DNA of 38,489 nucleotides. Source: a virus. The notes under the pieces were generated by a model. That model saw only the letters and a list, made by a program, of their open reading frames with translations. It was not told where the DNA came from and did no database searches. The stretch lies in IMG/VR virus record IMGVR_UViG_3300027967_000233, positions 1 to 38,489 of that record; one strand, 5' to 3'. The stretch's first letter is position 1. Every line of letters starts with the position of its first letter. This document shows, one piece after another, positions 7,730 to 14,720 of the stretch. A program made the translations under genes and the position numbers.

Positions 7730-8935
7730 CTAAGATTTTAATTCAATATATTTTTCAGCAAGTTCAACAACTCCATACTCAGCGTTTGTCATTGAAATTG
7801 TTATATTGTTACTCTTTGAAGCTTGCATTCTCGTTTCATAAGTTGGATTAGAGTAAATAGATATGAACTTGCTAAACTCTGTAGTACCATTGGGTTGTAT
7901 TGGATAACCGAATGCTAAGCCGAATGAAAAACCAAGTGTATTACTATTAAGATTTGCAGTTCTCATTAATATGGATTTGTATTGACTAGGATCAATAATT
8001 TTAATCATTAACATTGCAGATATTAGTTCGAGCTGAACAGGTCGTCCCTTCATTGAAGGTAGTATAAATTTAAGAGTAGAATATAATCTGTCAGCATGAC
8101 GCAAAGTAAAGCTAGTAGACATTTTTATTTGCTGACACATATTATCTAGCACTCTATGTGCTGTTGGAATATTTAAATCAATTGTGCTAGTGAGCATTTT
8201 AAAATAGTTGACTACATCAGGCGATGGCAGGTGAACTTCATAATCAAAAAATTTTTTGAAATAGGAGTTACTATCGATATCACCATATACAGCTTGAATT
8301 GATTTTCCTAGCTGATGTAGATCAACAGCAACAATGAAATGTATACCCTCTATATCAAAGAAGTGTTTTATGCGTTCAAGTAGATTTATTGCAAACAAAG
8401 GTTTACAACGATCTAGTTCATCAATAAAGAAATATAGATTATTATTAGTAGTAACAAGTTGTGATAATGCAATCCGAATGTCTTTTTTCTGCTGATACGA
8501 TACTTTAAAATCTGAGTAAGCAAAGTCAGTTCCGTTCTTCATACTATCCTCTATATTTTGAATATCAGCGCCCTTCATTAGCATCCGAATTATCTCATAG
8601 AATGTAGTTTTTATGAGTTTTAATGTTTGGTCTTTGTCTGCAGAGTTTAGGTCAAGATAGTCTGAGAGCTCACCAACAATTGGAATTATTGGATCAGCGA
8701 AATGGTCATTCTCCCATGCATTAAAATATACGACCTTTTGATTTTGAGTGAGAAGTAGTGATGACCATTTTTTAAGAAATGTTGTCTTACCTGAGCCCCA
8801 AACAGAATCAATTGCTAGTACACTATTAGGAAGTGTACTCAAATGTTCAGAGAGCCTTTCGGCTATTTCTTTTCTTTTTAGAAAGTCTTCGTCAGAGAAT
8901 GATGGGAAGTTTTCGAACTGTGTTTCAAGTGTCAT
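7730..8935 (-). CDS. KAP-family P-loop NTPase
   Basis: Predicted STAND-like ATPase of the KAP family, named for Kidins220/ARMS and PifA; PifA of plasmid F excludes phage T7. The 401-residue protein has a Walker A motif SVWGSGKT (44-51), the family's YFNAWEND strand (71-78), and the hallmark Walker B FFIDELDRCKP (170-180). A sensor-like strand IVAVD follows, then a FKKFFDYEVHLP segment. Many KAP proteins carry membrane helices inserted in the ATPase domain; none is evident here, so this is a soluble form. GGAGGAT precedes ATG 8935. It is the last gene of a minus-strand operon with a small ORF, a recombinase-like gene and an Abi-like gene. A defence role is inferred from context. Confidence 0.8.
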   Translation of the reverse strand: MTLETQFENFPSFSDEDFLKRKEIAERLSEHLSTLPNSVLAIDSVWGSGKTTFLKKWSSLLLTQNQKVVYFNAWENDHFADPIIPIVGELSDYLDLNSADKDQTLKLIKTTFYEIIRMLMKGADIQNIEDSMKNGTDFAYSDFKVSYQQKKDIRIALSQLVTTNNNLYFFIDELDRCKPLFAINLLERIKHFFDIEGIHFIVAVDLHQLGKSIQAVYGDIDSNSYFKKFFDYEVHLPSPDVVNYFKMLTSTIDLNIPTAHRVLDNMCQQIKMSTSFTLRHADRLYSTLKFILPSMKGRPVQLELISAMLMIKIIDPSQYKSILMRTANLNSNTLGFSFGLAFGYPIQPNGTTEFSKFISIYSNPTYETRMQASKSNNITISMTNAEYGVVELAEKYIELKS

Positions 8936-8996
8936 GAAGCTATCCTCCTGTTCTAATAATAAAAGATCAAAGAATAATCAACTGTTAGTGGTTACT

Positions 8997-9182
8997 TTAA
9001 GAAAGTATTAACTGCACATTATCAAGATAAGTACCATTATAATCAGTACAAAATCCAACTGCTAATTTCGTAAAAGGAAACATTCGTCTATTGTAATTGA
9101 ATGTTCTATGTAGTTCAGAGAGGAAACTTGCAGTTAAACTAGCTATAGTTCCTTCAACAAAAGCCGGGATCATTTTTGACAC
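8997..9182 (-). CDS. Small ORF of unknown function in the KAP/Abi operon
   Basis: A 61-codon frame lying 13 bases after the recombinase-like gene and 61 bases before the KAP gene. I do not recognise the protein. It lacks a signal peptide or clear motif and ends with a hydrophobic strand. The start is uncertain: GTG at 9182 has no good ribosome binding site and the in-frame ATG at 9173 has only GGTG upstream. It could be a real small component, or the remnant of a longer gene. The intact frame and operon position are the only support. Confidence 0.4.
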   Translation of the reverse strand: MSKMIPAFVEGTIASLTASFLSELHRTFNYNRRMFPFTKLAVGFCTDYNGTYLDNVQLILS

Positions 9183-9195
9183 CTATTATATTAGT

Positions 9196-10200
9196 TTATA
9201 TCCATTTTGATAGTGGATGATTATGTTCAAATAACTCATTTAAGTAATTCGATTTATGTTCAAGCTGTTGAATAAGCTTATTGAGTGAAGCAGGAGTAGA
9301 GTTTGTAATAGTTAAAATAGTTTCAACAGGTGTATTTTGAATTAGAAGACCTTTTATCATGGTGTCACGAATCACCTGGAATGCTAACCCTTTACTATTG
9401 ATATTAGGGCAATTGTTGAACATTTGTTTTAAATCTTCGTTCAATGAGCTTTCTTCTATAGCCGTATACTCTCCCTTAGGTAGATCGTAATTAGAAGGGA
9501 ACAGATATGGAATATCTTGATTTCCGTAATCAGGTAGATTTGATAATGCAGCACGATAATCTAATATCATTCGCATAATTGGATCTGATAGCGGAATACT
9601 CCTAGTTTTCTTTTGGTTACCTAAAGTAATCGATCTTTCATTCTCTAATATGTAATTGGTTACAGTTGTGTGTGTGTTATAAACTAAAAAATCATTGCTG
9701 TTTTTAAAGTAATGCAAGTTACACAACTCATTTTTCTTAGCGCCACTATATAAAGCTAACTTATACAATAATACTCCTCGATTGGCGGATGAGTAGTTGT
9801 TGTTTATGTAATCCTCAATTTGATTTAGCTCTGATGATGAAAGTGTTCTGGTATCTACATTATTTTTGACACGATAATTCCATTCTGTAAATACTTTGTT
9901 ATGATTCAATCCTTCTAACTCTAGATATGTAAAAAATGATTTTACAAATGATAGTTGAGTATTTACATAACTGGGTGTATATTCTTGTTCTAGAACTGAC
10001 TGATATTTTTTAACGTGTATTCTCATAATTTCAGATAGTTTTAAAGAACTATCGTAGCTCTTTTCTATTGATCTTAAAAAACGTTGAATAGCAGATGTTT
10101 TTTGAGTTACTGATTTGTGAGGAGTTTGTTCTTTTTGAAGGTGTTTTATAAACATCTCTAATGTGTGCTTATACTCTGTTGATATTTTCTGCTTACTCAT
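9196..10200 (-). CDS. Tyrosine-recombinase-like protein lacking catalytic residues
   Basis: A 334-residue protein with the fold pattern of XerC-like recombinases: an N-terminal core-binding domain of four helices (about 5-100) and a C-terminal domain starting near residue 115. The usual TGxRxxE motif reads SGAKKNE, with Lys for the catalytic Arg. The HxLRH box reads QVIRDT, with both His lost, and the LGH and final Tyr motifs cannot be found. It is therefore probably a DNA-binding or scaffolding relic rather than a recombinase. GGAGG precedes ATG 10200. It lies 26 bases after the Abi-like gene and 13 before the small ORF, so it belongs to that operon. It is unrelated in sequence to the prophage integrase at 1-1170. 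Confidence 0.65.
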   Translation of the reverse strand: MSKQKISTEYKHTLEMFIKHLQKEQTPHKSVTQKTSAIQRFLRSIEKSYDSSLKLSEIMRIHVKKYQSVLEQEYTPSYVNTQLSFVKSFFTYLELEGLNHNKVFTEWNYRVKNNVDTRTLSSSELNQIEDYINNNYSSANRGVLLYKLALYSGAKKNELCNLHYFKNSNDFLVYNTHTTVTNYILENERSITLGNQKKTRSIPLSDPIMRMILDYRAALSNLPDYGNQDIPYLFPSNYDLPKGEYTAIEESSLNEDLKQMFNNCPNINSKGLAFQVIRDTMIKGLLIQNTPVETILTITNSTPASLNKLIQQLEHKSNYLNELFEHNHPLSKWI

Positions 10201-10226
10201 TTTTCCTCCTTAAAATTTCTCAAACA

Positions 10227-11111
10227 CTAAAGTTGGTCTACTAAAAACCTTATATTACAGGCTGCAAGGTTTAAAGCATATCTAGCATATGATTCACTCA
10301 CTGTAATAATATCTTGACCTTGCCCATGACCAGCATTTTTGTTTCGAACTGTTGGTAAACTTGATGAAAGTATTGTTTTAAGTGAAGCAAAGCTGTTTTT
10401 CATATAACCAGGAATGTATCCGTTATCAAATAGAATGTTGATGAGGCGACTTGCTGTATCCTTATCTTTGCTATAAGGATATCCCTTAATCTCACAAATT
10501 GATTTCATGGTGCTTTCAAATGCTTTGTTAGACTCACTTATGCTAGCTTCATAAGACTTATGGCGATAATGCTCAAAAGCTTTATGGTATTCGTCCTGAA
10601 CACCTTCGAATCTTGGATCAGATATTAGATGCAATACAGGCTTTACAATTTCTTTATGAATGTGCTGGGAGTCAATTTGGATAATTTCAAAACTTACTAT
10701 TTCATATCCAAAAGCGGCTTTTTTAAATCTGTAGTTTATTTCTTTAATGCCATCTTCGAGACTCATCCTAACTTGATAGTAATCAGGTACTCTGTGTTGG
10801 TGAACAAGGACATATTTAAGTGAGAGTTCAAGAATATCTAGTGAATCGCTTATGCTTGCTTTTCGAAAAAAATTAAATATCACATTATCTGTAGACTGAT
10901 AGTGATAATCAGGTAAGTTAGAAAAACCAGCTTCTCTACAGTAGCGATCATGAAGGTCATCCCACATATCCTGATCAGATACACAGTCAACTAATACATG
11001 AATAATTTGCTCTTTTAGCTTTATCGGAAATTCATCATATATATACACATCATTTGGATTGTGAACTTTTAATCGCTGAGATCTTAGTTCAAAATTATTA
11101 TTTAGACTCAT
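10227..11111 (-). CDS. Abortive-infection-like protein (STM4504/CBY_0614 type)
   Basis: A 294-residue protein. The N-terminus (DVYIYDEFP and the following helix with MWDDLHDRYCREAG) matches my recollection of the STM4504/CBY_0614 family. The C-terminal third resembles the Abi C-terminal domain: long helices around YHKAFEHYRHKSYEAS, then VRNKNAGHGQG, the characteristic RNK-HG motif, near residue 265. Such proteins are linked to abortive infection of phage. Their biochemical activity is not established to my knowledge. Two adjacent ATGs exist; I prefer 11111 because AGGAGG is only two bases from the ATG at 11114. It is first in the minus-strand cargo operon. No convincing promoter was seen in the 50 bases upstream. 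Confidence 0.75.
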   Translation of the reverse strand: MSLNNNFELRSQRLKVHNPNDVYIYDEFPIKLKEQIIHVLVDCVSDQDMWDDLHDRYCREAGFSNLPDYHYQSTDNVIFNFFRKASISDSLDILELSLKYVLVHQHRVPDYYQVRMSLEDGIKEINYRFKKAAFGYEIVSFEIIQIDSQHIHKEIVKPVLHLISDPRFEGVQDEYHKAFEHYRHKSYEASISESNKAFESTMKSICEIKGYPYSKDKDTASRLINILFDNGYIPGYMKNSFASLKTILSSSLPTVRNKNAGHGQGQDIITVSESYARYALNLAACNIRFLVDQL

Positions 11112-11162
11112 CATATCCTCCTAAACAATCGTATTTGAAATTAAAAATATTACCTTCTACAT

Positions 11163-11200
11163 AAAAAGGAAGTATATCCCACCTAGGGACATACTTCCTT
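11163..11200 (-). terminator. Repressor gene terminator
   Basis: AAGGAAGTAT (11166-11175) pairs with ATACTTCCTT (11191-11200), and TCCC with GGGA inside it, with one mismatch. Read on the minus strand it overlaps the repressor stop and is followed by TTTTT. It should isolate the cargo operon from repressor transcription. Confidence 0.85.
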
Positions 11201-11513
11201 ATTTATTCTTCTTAAGCATTTCAATCATATTCTTAACAGCAGCAATCTCTTCATCATTGAGCCCTTCAACACTTATAGTATTAAAAGAAAGTGAAAAATC
11301 TTTTTCTCTAAGATCTGTACGACCTAGTAGATAATCAGTAGATACATTGAAGTAATTAGCTAGCTTATTGAGCTTTTCTGTATCAGGATCACGCCGATCT
11401 TGTTCATACATTCCAATAGTGCTCTTAGAAACTTCTAACAAATCAGCAATGTCTGCTTGAACCATATTCTTTTCATCACGTAATTCTTTTAGACGTTGCC
11501 CAAGTGTTGCCAT
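11199..11513 (-). CDS. CI/ImmR-type phage repressor
   Basis: A 104-residue lysogeny repressor. Residues 3-60 form an XRE helix-turn-helix domain (LGQRLKELRDEKNM, then VSKSTIGMYEQ) that ends in the typical YLLGRTD. A short C-terminal helix of about 40 residues follows. There is no S24/LexA-type peptidase domain, so RecA-driven self-cleavage is not expected, and inactivation by the ImmA-like protease is the natural alternative. GGAGGTG precedes ATG 11513; an upstream GTG at 11519 would overlap this site. It is divergent from the Cro-like gene, with the operator region between them. Confidence 0.88.
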   Translation of the reverse strand: MATLGQRLKELRDEKNMVQADIADLLEVSKSTIGMYEQDRRDPDTEKLNKLANYFNVSTDYLLGRTDLREKDFSLSFNTISVEGLNDEEIAAVKNMIEMLKKNK

Positions 11514-11541
11514 AAGCACCTCCGAAGTATTTTCTTTAATT

Positions 11542-11571
11542 AGTGTACCACAATTTGTGTGTTTGTGACAA
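11542..11571 (-). promoter_or_regulatory. Repressor promoter (PRM-like)
   Basis: On the minus strand TTGTCA (11571-11566) and TACACT (11547-11542) are separated by 18 bases, upstream of the repressor gene. Operator copy 1 (11546-11562) covers its -10 and spacer, so the repressor or Cro could control this promoter. Confidence 0.65.
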
Positions 11572-11652
11572 ATACACTAAAAGTGTGCATTAGGTTGCAA
11601 AGCACACAATAAGTGGTTATACTGAGTTTATACAAGACCACAATAAGTGTGC
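11546..11652. promoter_or_regulatory. Operator array, four copies between repressor and cro
   Basis: Four 17-base sites resemble the perfect palindrome at 11850-11866: 11546-11562, 11572-11588, 11602-11618 and 11636-11652. The common core is CACA-ATA-TGTG; each copy keeps at least one good half-site (GTGTG or CACAC). Their centres are 26, 30 and 34 bases apart. In addition TTAGTGTA (11540-11547) and TACACTAA (11573-11580) form an 8-base inverted repeat around copy 1. Copy 3 fills the spacer of the cro promoter exactly. Confidence 0.75.
11595..11623 (+). promoter_or_regulatory. cro promoter (PR-like)
   Basis: TTGCAA (11595-11600) and TATACT (11618-11623) are 17 bases apart, a near-consensus vegetative promoter directed at the Cro-like gene. 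Operator copy 3 occupies the spacer and copy 4 lies between the start point and the ribosome binding site. Confidence 0.8.
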
Positions 11653-11664
11653 AGGAGGTAAGCT

Positions 11665-11850
11665 ATGCTTTCTGAAATAAGAATGAATCTTGGCCTAACA
11701 CAAGAAGAGATGGCTAGTGATCTCAACATTTCAAAATCATATTATCAAAAGATTGAAAATGGGGAGCGATCACCTAGTTTTGATTTTCTTAGAAAGTTCA
11801 AGAAGAAGCATCCAATGCAATCAGTCGATGCAATTTTTTTTGATGATTAG
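11665..11850 (+). CDS. Cro-like helix-turn-helix regulator
   Basis: A 61-residue XRE-family protein made almost wholly of one helix-turn-helix domain (LGLTQEEMASDLNISKSYYQKIENGERSPS). It is divergent from the repressor, as Cro is. GGAGG precedes ATG 11665. Its last base is the first base of another operator copy, so the protein may bind on both sides of its own gene. It likely opens the early plus-strand transcription unit and antagonises the repressor. Confidence 0.85.
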   Translation: MLSEIRMNLGLTQEEMASDLNISKSYYQKIENGERSPSFDFLRKFKKKHPMQSVDAIFFDD

Positions 11851-11866
11851 CACACAATATGTGTGC
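11850..11866. promoter_or_regulatory. Fifth, perfect operator copy downstream of cro
   Basis: GCACACAATATGTGTGC has 7-base perfect arms around ATA. It begins at the last base of the cro stop codon and ends just before the ribosome binding site of the next gene. It is the best match to the array upstream and may act as a roadblock or looping site. Confidence 0.75.
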
Positions 11867-11881
11867 AGATAGGAGTAGACT

Positions 11882-12253
11882 TTGATTTCAACACCAATAT
11901 CAAATCAACTTGAACGATTATTGAAAGTCAGTGACAAGCTGAGTGAAGAAGGTAATGTTGACGCACTATGTAAAGTTACTGACAAGATTGTTGATTTAAC
12001 CAGAGAACTTAATCAGAAAAGGTTACTAAGTAAAGAAGAAGCAATCCAATACACAGGGTTTACACAAACTGCTTTTGACAATCTAGTTCGTGACAAGAAG
12101 ATTAAGTGTGTACGTCCGAGTGGCCATAAAGGAAAGTCATATTTCTCTGTAAAAGCACTTGAAGAGTATATTCAGCAGCAAGAAATGCAGTCAATTATTA
12201 TACAGGATATTGAAAAGTTGGCTCCAACGGGATCGTATGTTCCAGTCACATAA
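11882..12253 (+). CDS. HTH_17/excisionase-like DNA-binding protein
   Basis: A 123-residue protein. Residues 1-45 are helical. Residues 46-98 form a winged-helix domain of the MerR/excisionase type: LLSKEEAIQYTGFTQTAFDN, then a wing (RPSGHKGKSYF) and ALEEYI. Candidates are an excisionase or an early regulator. TTG 11882 is the start, with AGGAG six bases upstream. It follows the fifth operator, so it is probably under repressor control along with cro. It is followed by the hairpin-rich non-coding segment. Confidence 0.65.
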   Translation: MISTPISNQLERLLKVSDKLSEEGNVDALCKVTDKIVDLTRELNQKRLLSKEEAIQYTGFTQTAFDNLVRDKKIKCVRPSGHKGKSYFSVKALEEYIQQQEMQSIIIQDIEKLAPTGSYVPVT

Positions 12254-12490
12254 AGAAAGGGATGGTTTAAACAACCATCCGAAAGCAATTTGGAATAGAC
12301 GAAACGTGACTTGTAGTCCGTCTGTCATTTTAGTTTAGTTTCATATTTTCAAAAATATGAGTCAAAGGAAGGTCGGGAAACCTTCCAGAATTGTGGCACT
12401 TGGGATGTGCCAGGCTATTTAGGAAATGAGTTACATGTTATGGGAAGTAACATGTCAGTCGAGTGGACCGAATAACTCACTGCCTTTCTT
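12254..12490 (+). ncRNA. Candidate structured RNA with serial GGGA-loop hairpins
   Basis: No protein frame fits between 12254 and 12575. Instead there is a run of perfect short stems. They are GGATGGTT/AACCATCC (12260-12280); AGACG/CGTCT (12297-12323); CATATTT/AAATATG (12342-12359); GGAAGGT/ACCTTCC with loop CGGGAA (12367-12386); TGGCAC/GTGCCA with loop TTGGGAT (12394-12412); and ACATGTTA/TAACATGT with loop TGGGAAG (12433-12455). An outer TGAGTT/AACTCA pair (12427-12432 with 12474-12479) encloses the last stem. Three successive loops show GGGA. I do not recognise a known RNA family. No clear promoter or terminator bounds it, so it may be part of the early mRNA. Confidence 0.55.
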
Positions 12491-12575
12491 GTGTTCATTA
12501 TAGCACGTTAAGGTTTGCGGTGACGAAATATGCCACTCGTAATTATTAAGTTTAGGAATATTTGAGGTGTTCTGT

Positions 12576-13127
12576 ATGATTAATCACCGACTAATCGGAA
12601 GTATCGTAAAAACTGAGAGAGATCGATTGAAAATGTCCCAAACGGAGTTTGGTGCTGAAATTGGGATTTCACAATCTATGCTTTCGAAGTATGAGTGGGG
12701 AGGACAAGCCATTCCAGATGATGTTATGGAAAATATCATTGGATTCACTAAGAGTGTGATGTTAATTCAACATTATGCTTTTGAGAAGAAAGCTGCAGCG
12801 TTTAACATTCCACCACTAGATAATATTGACACACATATTATGACGGTGCTTCATGTATTTGAAAAAGAAGCGCTAGATGCAGCTAATGCAGCGCATGAAA
12901 TGAGTGATATCTGTGCCAATAAAATGAGCAAGCATGACTTTAACAATATCGAGCACAGTCAAATGATTTCTTGTATCATGCGCATGGTGGATTTGTATCA
13001 GGCATTGAATTCGTTGGCTTACTCAGTAAAGGAAACATACGACGTAAACCTAGACCAAATATCAGAAGCTCTAACTAAGAAGTATATAGACAAGAGCTAT
13101 ATTTGTAGGTCAGAGGTTGCTGAGTGA
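12576..13127 (+). CDS. XRE-family helix-turn-helix protein with helical C-terminus
   Basis: A 183-residue protein. Residues 5-45 form a helix-turn-helix (LKMSQTEFGAEIGISQSMLSK, then YEWG). The remaining 130 residues are predicted helical and I do not recognise them. It follows the hairpin-rich segment and starts the next group of plus-strand early genes. I chose ATG 12576 with GAGG eight bases upstream over a GTG at 12567. Likely a phage early transcription regulator, exact role unknown. Confidence 0.65.
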   Translation: MINHRLIGSIVKTERDRLKMSQTEFGAEIGISQSMLSKYEWGGQAIPDDVMENIIGFTKSVMLIQHYAFEKKAAAFNIPPLDNIDTHIMTVLHVFEKEALDAANAAHEMSDICANKMSKHDFNNIEHSQMISCIMRMVDLYQALNSLAYSVKETYDVNLDQISEALTKKYIDKSYICRSEVAE

Positions 13128-13167
13128 TATTTTCCGTTGAAACTACAACGTGCTATTGGAGGACAAA

Positions 13168-13626
13168 ATGAATAAAAATTATTTGGAAACATTAAGTATA
13201 GATTCGGTTGAAAGACTGATTGAGGTGAGTTCGGAACGACGCGATGAAATTGATGAAGCATCGAATACATATCATAAACGTGTTAAAGAGCTCCACGATG
13301 TTATAAAAGCAACAAAAAGCAGGATCGATGCTCAGAGGAAGATGATAGCTTTGCAAGCTGATAAGTTAGCTGAATATAGAAAGTTATCAGCTGAGGATTG
13401 TTCAATTGATTGCGTTATTGTTGCTCTTGAAAGAGACATCGACAACAGAATTAAATTGTTAGAACGCGAGCGATCAGATTTGGAAAAATATATAGCTGAG
13501 CTAGATGAAGCGATTGTGCTTAAAGAAGATACTGCAAAGGATGTTATGGCAATGGATGTGATGATTGAATTCTTGAATGTGCTTCTATCAAAAAAGGAGA
13601 AAGATCCTAAGTTCGACATTGCCTAG
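13168..13626 (+). CDS. Coiled-coil early protein of unknown function
   Basis: A 152-residue, highly charged protein made of two long helices with heptad-like spacing (about 25-75 and 90-135), so probably a coiled-coil hairpin or oligomer. It has no cysteines that look metal-binding and no enzyme motif. The start is ATG 13168, with GGAGG close upstream; a GTG at 13150 lacks such a site. It sits among early genes just before the replication initiator. I do not recognise the family. Confidence 0.6.
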   Translation: MNKNYLETLSIDSVERLIEVSSERRDEIDEASNTYHKRVKELHDVIKATKSRIDAQRKMIALQADKLAEYRKLSAEDCSIDCVIVALERDIDNRIKLLERERSDLEKYIAELDEAIVLKEDTAKDVMAMDVMIEFLNVLLSKKEKDPKFDIA

Positions 13627-13711
13627 GACCTCAAGAAATGACTTATCTATATGATAAAAACTCGCTTGATTAATTATAACATTAATAACATTTAATGGAA
13701 AGAGGTATTCT

Positions 13712-13837
13712 ATGGAGCATCCAGATAGATTGCATGTTGAAACTGCAAATCCACGGTTTCATATGGTCTCAAATTTAATAGCAGGTGTAGTAGTTGTTGC
13801 ATCCATAGTATTAATTTGTGTTTACCATTGGGGGTGA
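13712..13837 (+). CDS. Small single-span membrane protein
   Basis: A 41-residue frame with AAGAGGT before its ATG. Residues 1-20 are polar and residues 21-37 are a hydrophobic segment rich in Val and Ile (NLIAGVVVVASIVLICVY), enough for one membrane span. It ends five bases before the TTG start of the replication gene, so it probably belongs to the same transcript. Function unknown. Confidence 0.55.
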   Translation: MEHPDRLHVETANPRFHMVSNLIAGVVVVASIVLICVYHWG

Positions 13838-13841
13838 TCAG

Positions 13842-14720
13842 TTGAACGTTGATAGACCAAGTTACTTTTCTATATTGACAGCAGATGTACGGTATAGCAA
13901 AAACTTAACCGCTGAGGAGAAAATACTCTTTAGTGAAATAACAGCTTTAAGTAATAAGAGTGGGTGGTGCTTTGCAACCAATATCTATTTTGCAAAGTTA
14001 TATAACACGACTGAAAGAACCATAAGTCGCAGAATAAATAGTCTAAAGGAATTTGGTTTTATCGAAGTAATAAATGATAGATCGACTGGATTTAAAAGGC
14101 ATATAAAACCGGTTCTAAATCCATCAGATAGAGTCATAAATGGGGATGAAATACCTAGACAGGATTGTCCACCCCCGGTAGACAAATCTGTCTATCCTCC
14201 TAGACAAGTTTGTCTACCCCCCCTAGACAAATCTGTCCACCATAATAATACAAGTATTAATAATAAATATAATAATAAATCTCTTATAGGGGAATCAGAG
14301 GTCAGAAAAGTCATAAGACACCTGAACTCAAAGTCTCCAAATTTTGATATTGAAGACGATGATGAAATTGCAGTGGGATTAATTTTTCAAAGAACTGAAA
14401 GTGGAATTGCAGTTGAGGACCTAATGCTTATCGTTGATTTTAAACACACAATGTGGAATGGCACAGATACATATCAATACATGACTGTTAATACTTTGTT
14501 TGGGGAGAGGCACTTCAAGAAATACCTAAACGAAGCTAAGAGCTGGGAAAAGAACGGCAGACCAGAGAAGTTAAATGTCAAGAAACAGAGTAACACGAAT
14601 AAGGGTAAGAGTGCTTTTTCAAATCAGAGGAGCAAAGCAAATTTAGGAAAACTGGTTAAAGCGAACAGAATGGCAGATAGGAGGGAAGTCAATGAATCTT
14701 CTACAACACGTAGTTCGTAG
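13842..14720 (+). CDS. Phage replication initiator with embedded origin
   Basis: A 292-residue protein. Residues 1-100 look like a winged-helix domain of the phage replication type (SYFSILTADVRY, then NTTERTISRRINSLKEFGF). Residues about 155-235 match the conserved phage C-terminal domain (Phg_2220_C: VIRHLNSKSPNFDI, then TVNTLFGERHFKKYLNEA). Between them is a low-complexity linker with repeated CPP and DKSV, encoded by the iterons described separately. By analogy with lambda O it should bind these iterons and recruit host helicase-loading proteins. TTG 13842 follows GGGGTGAT. The C-terminal tail is basic. The 3' end overlaps the next gene by 29 bases. Confidence 0.75.
   Translation: MNVDRPSYFSILTADVRYSKNLTAEEKILFSEITALSNKSGWCFATNIYFAKLYNTTERTISRRINSLKEFGFIEVINDRSTGFKRHIKPVLNPSDRVINGDEIPRQDCPPPVDKSVYPPRQVCLPPLDKSVHHNNTSINNKYNNKSLIGESEVRKVIRHLNSKSPNFDIEDDDEIAVGLIFQRTESGIAVEDLMLIVDFKHTMWNGTDTYQYMTVNTLFGERHFKKYLNEAKSWEKNGRPEKLNVKKQSNTNKGKSAFSNQRSKANLGKLVKANRMADRREVNESSTTRSS
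14156..14290 (+). repeat. Iterons plus AT-rich stretch: candidate phage replication origin
   Basis: Four copies of a 16-base near-palindrome start at 14156, 14179, 14201 and 14224, spaced 22-23 bases: TAGACAGGATTGTCCA, TAGACAAATCTGTCTA, TAGACAAGTTTGTCTA and TAGACAAATCTGTCCA. C-rich connectors separate them. Directly after them, about 14240-14290 is almost pure A/T and would melt easily. Position inside the initiator gene, copy number and the adjacent AT-rich block all mirror the lambda origin in gene O. Confidence 0.8.

Noticed and set aside
8917-8930. Second LexA box at the start of the KAP gene
   Set aside because: CGAAC is present but the second half is TTTC in the wrong spacing, with several mismatches to the consensus.
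9196-10200. A second functional integrase from another mobile element
   Set aside because: Catalytic Arg, His and Tyr residues are missing and no flanking attachment repeats were seen.
14156-14243. Short CRISPR-like array
   Set aside because: The repeats are 16-base palindromes with 6-7 base C-rich connectors, so there are no spacers; the location in the initiator gene fits iterons.
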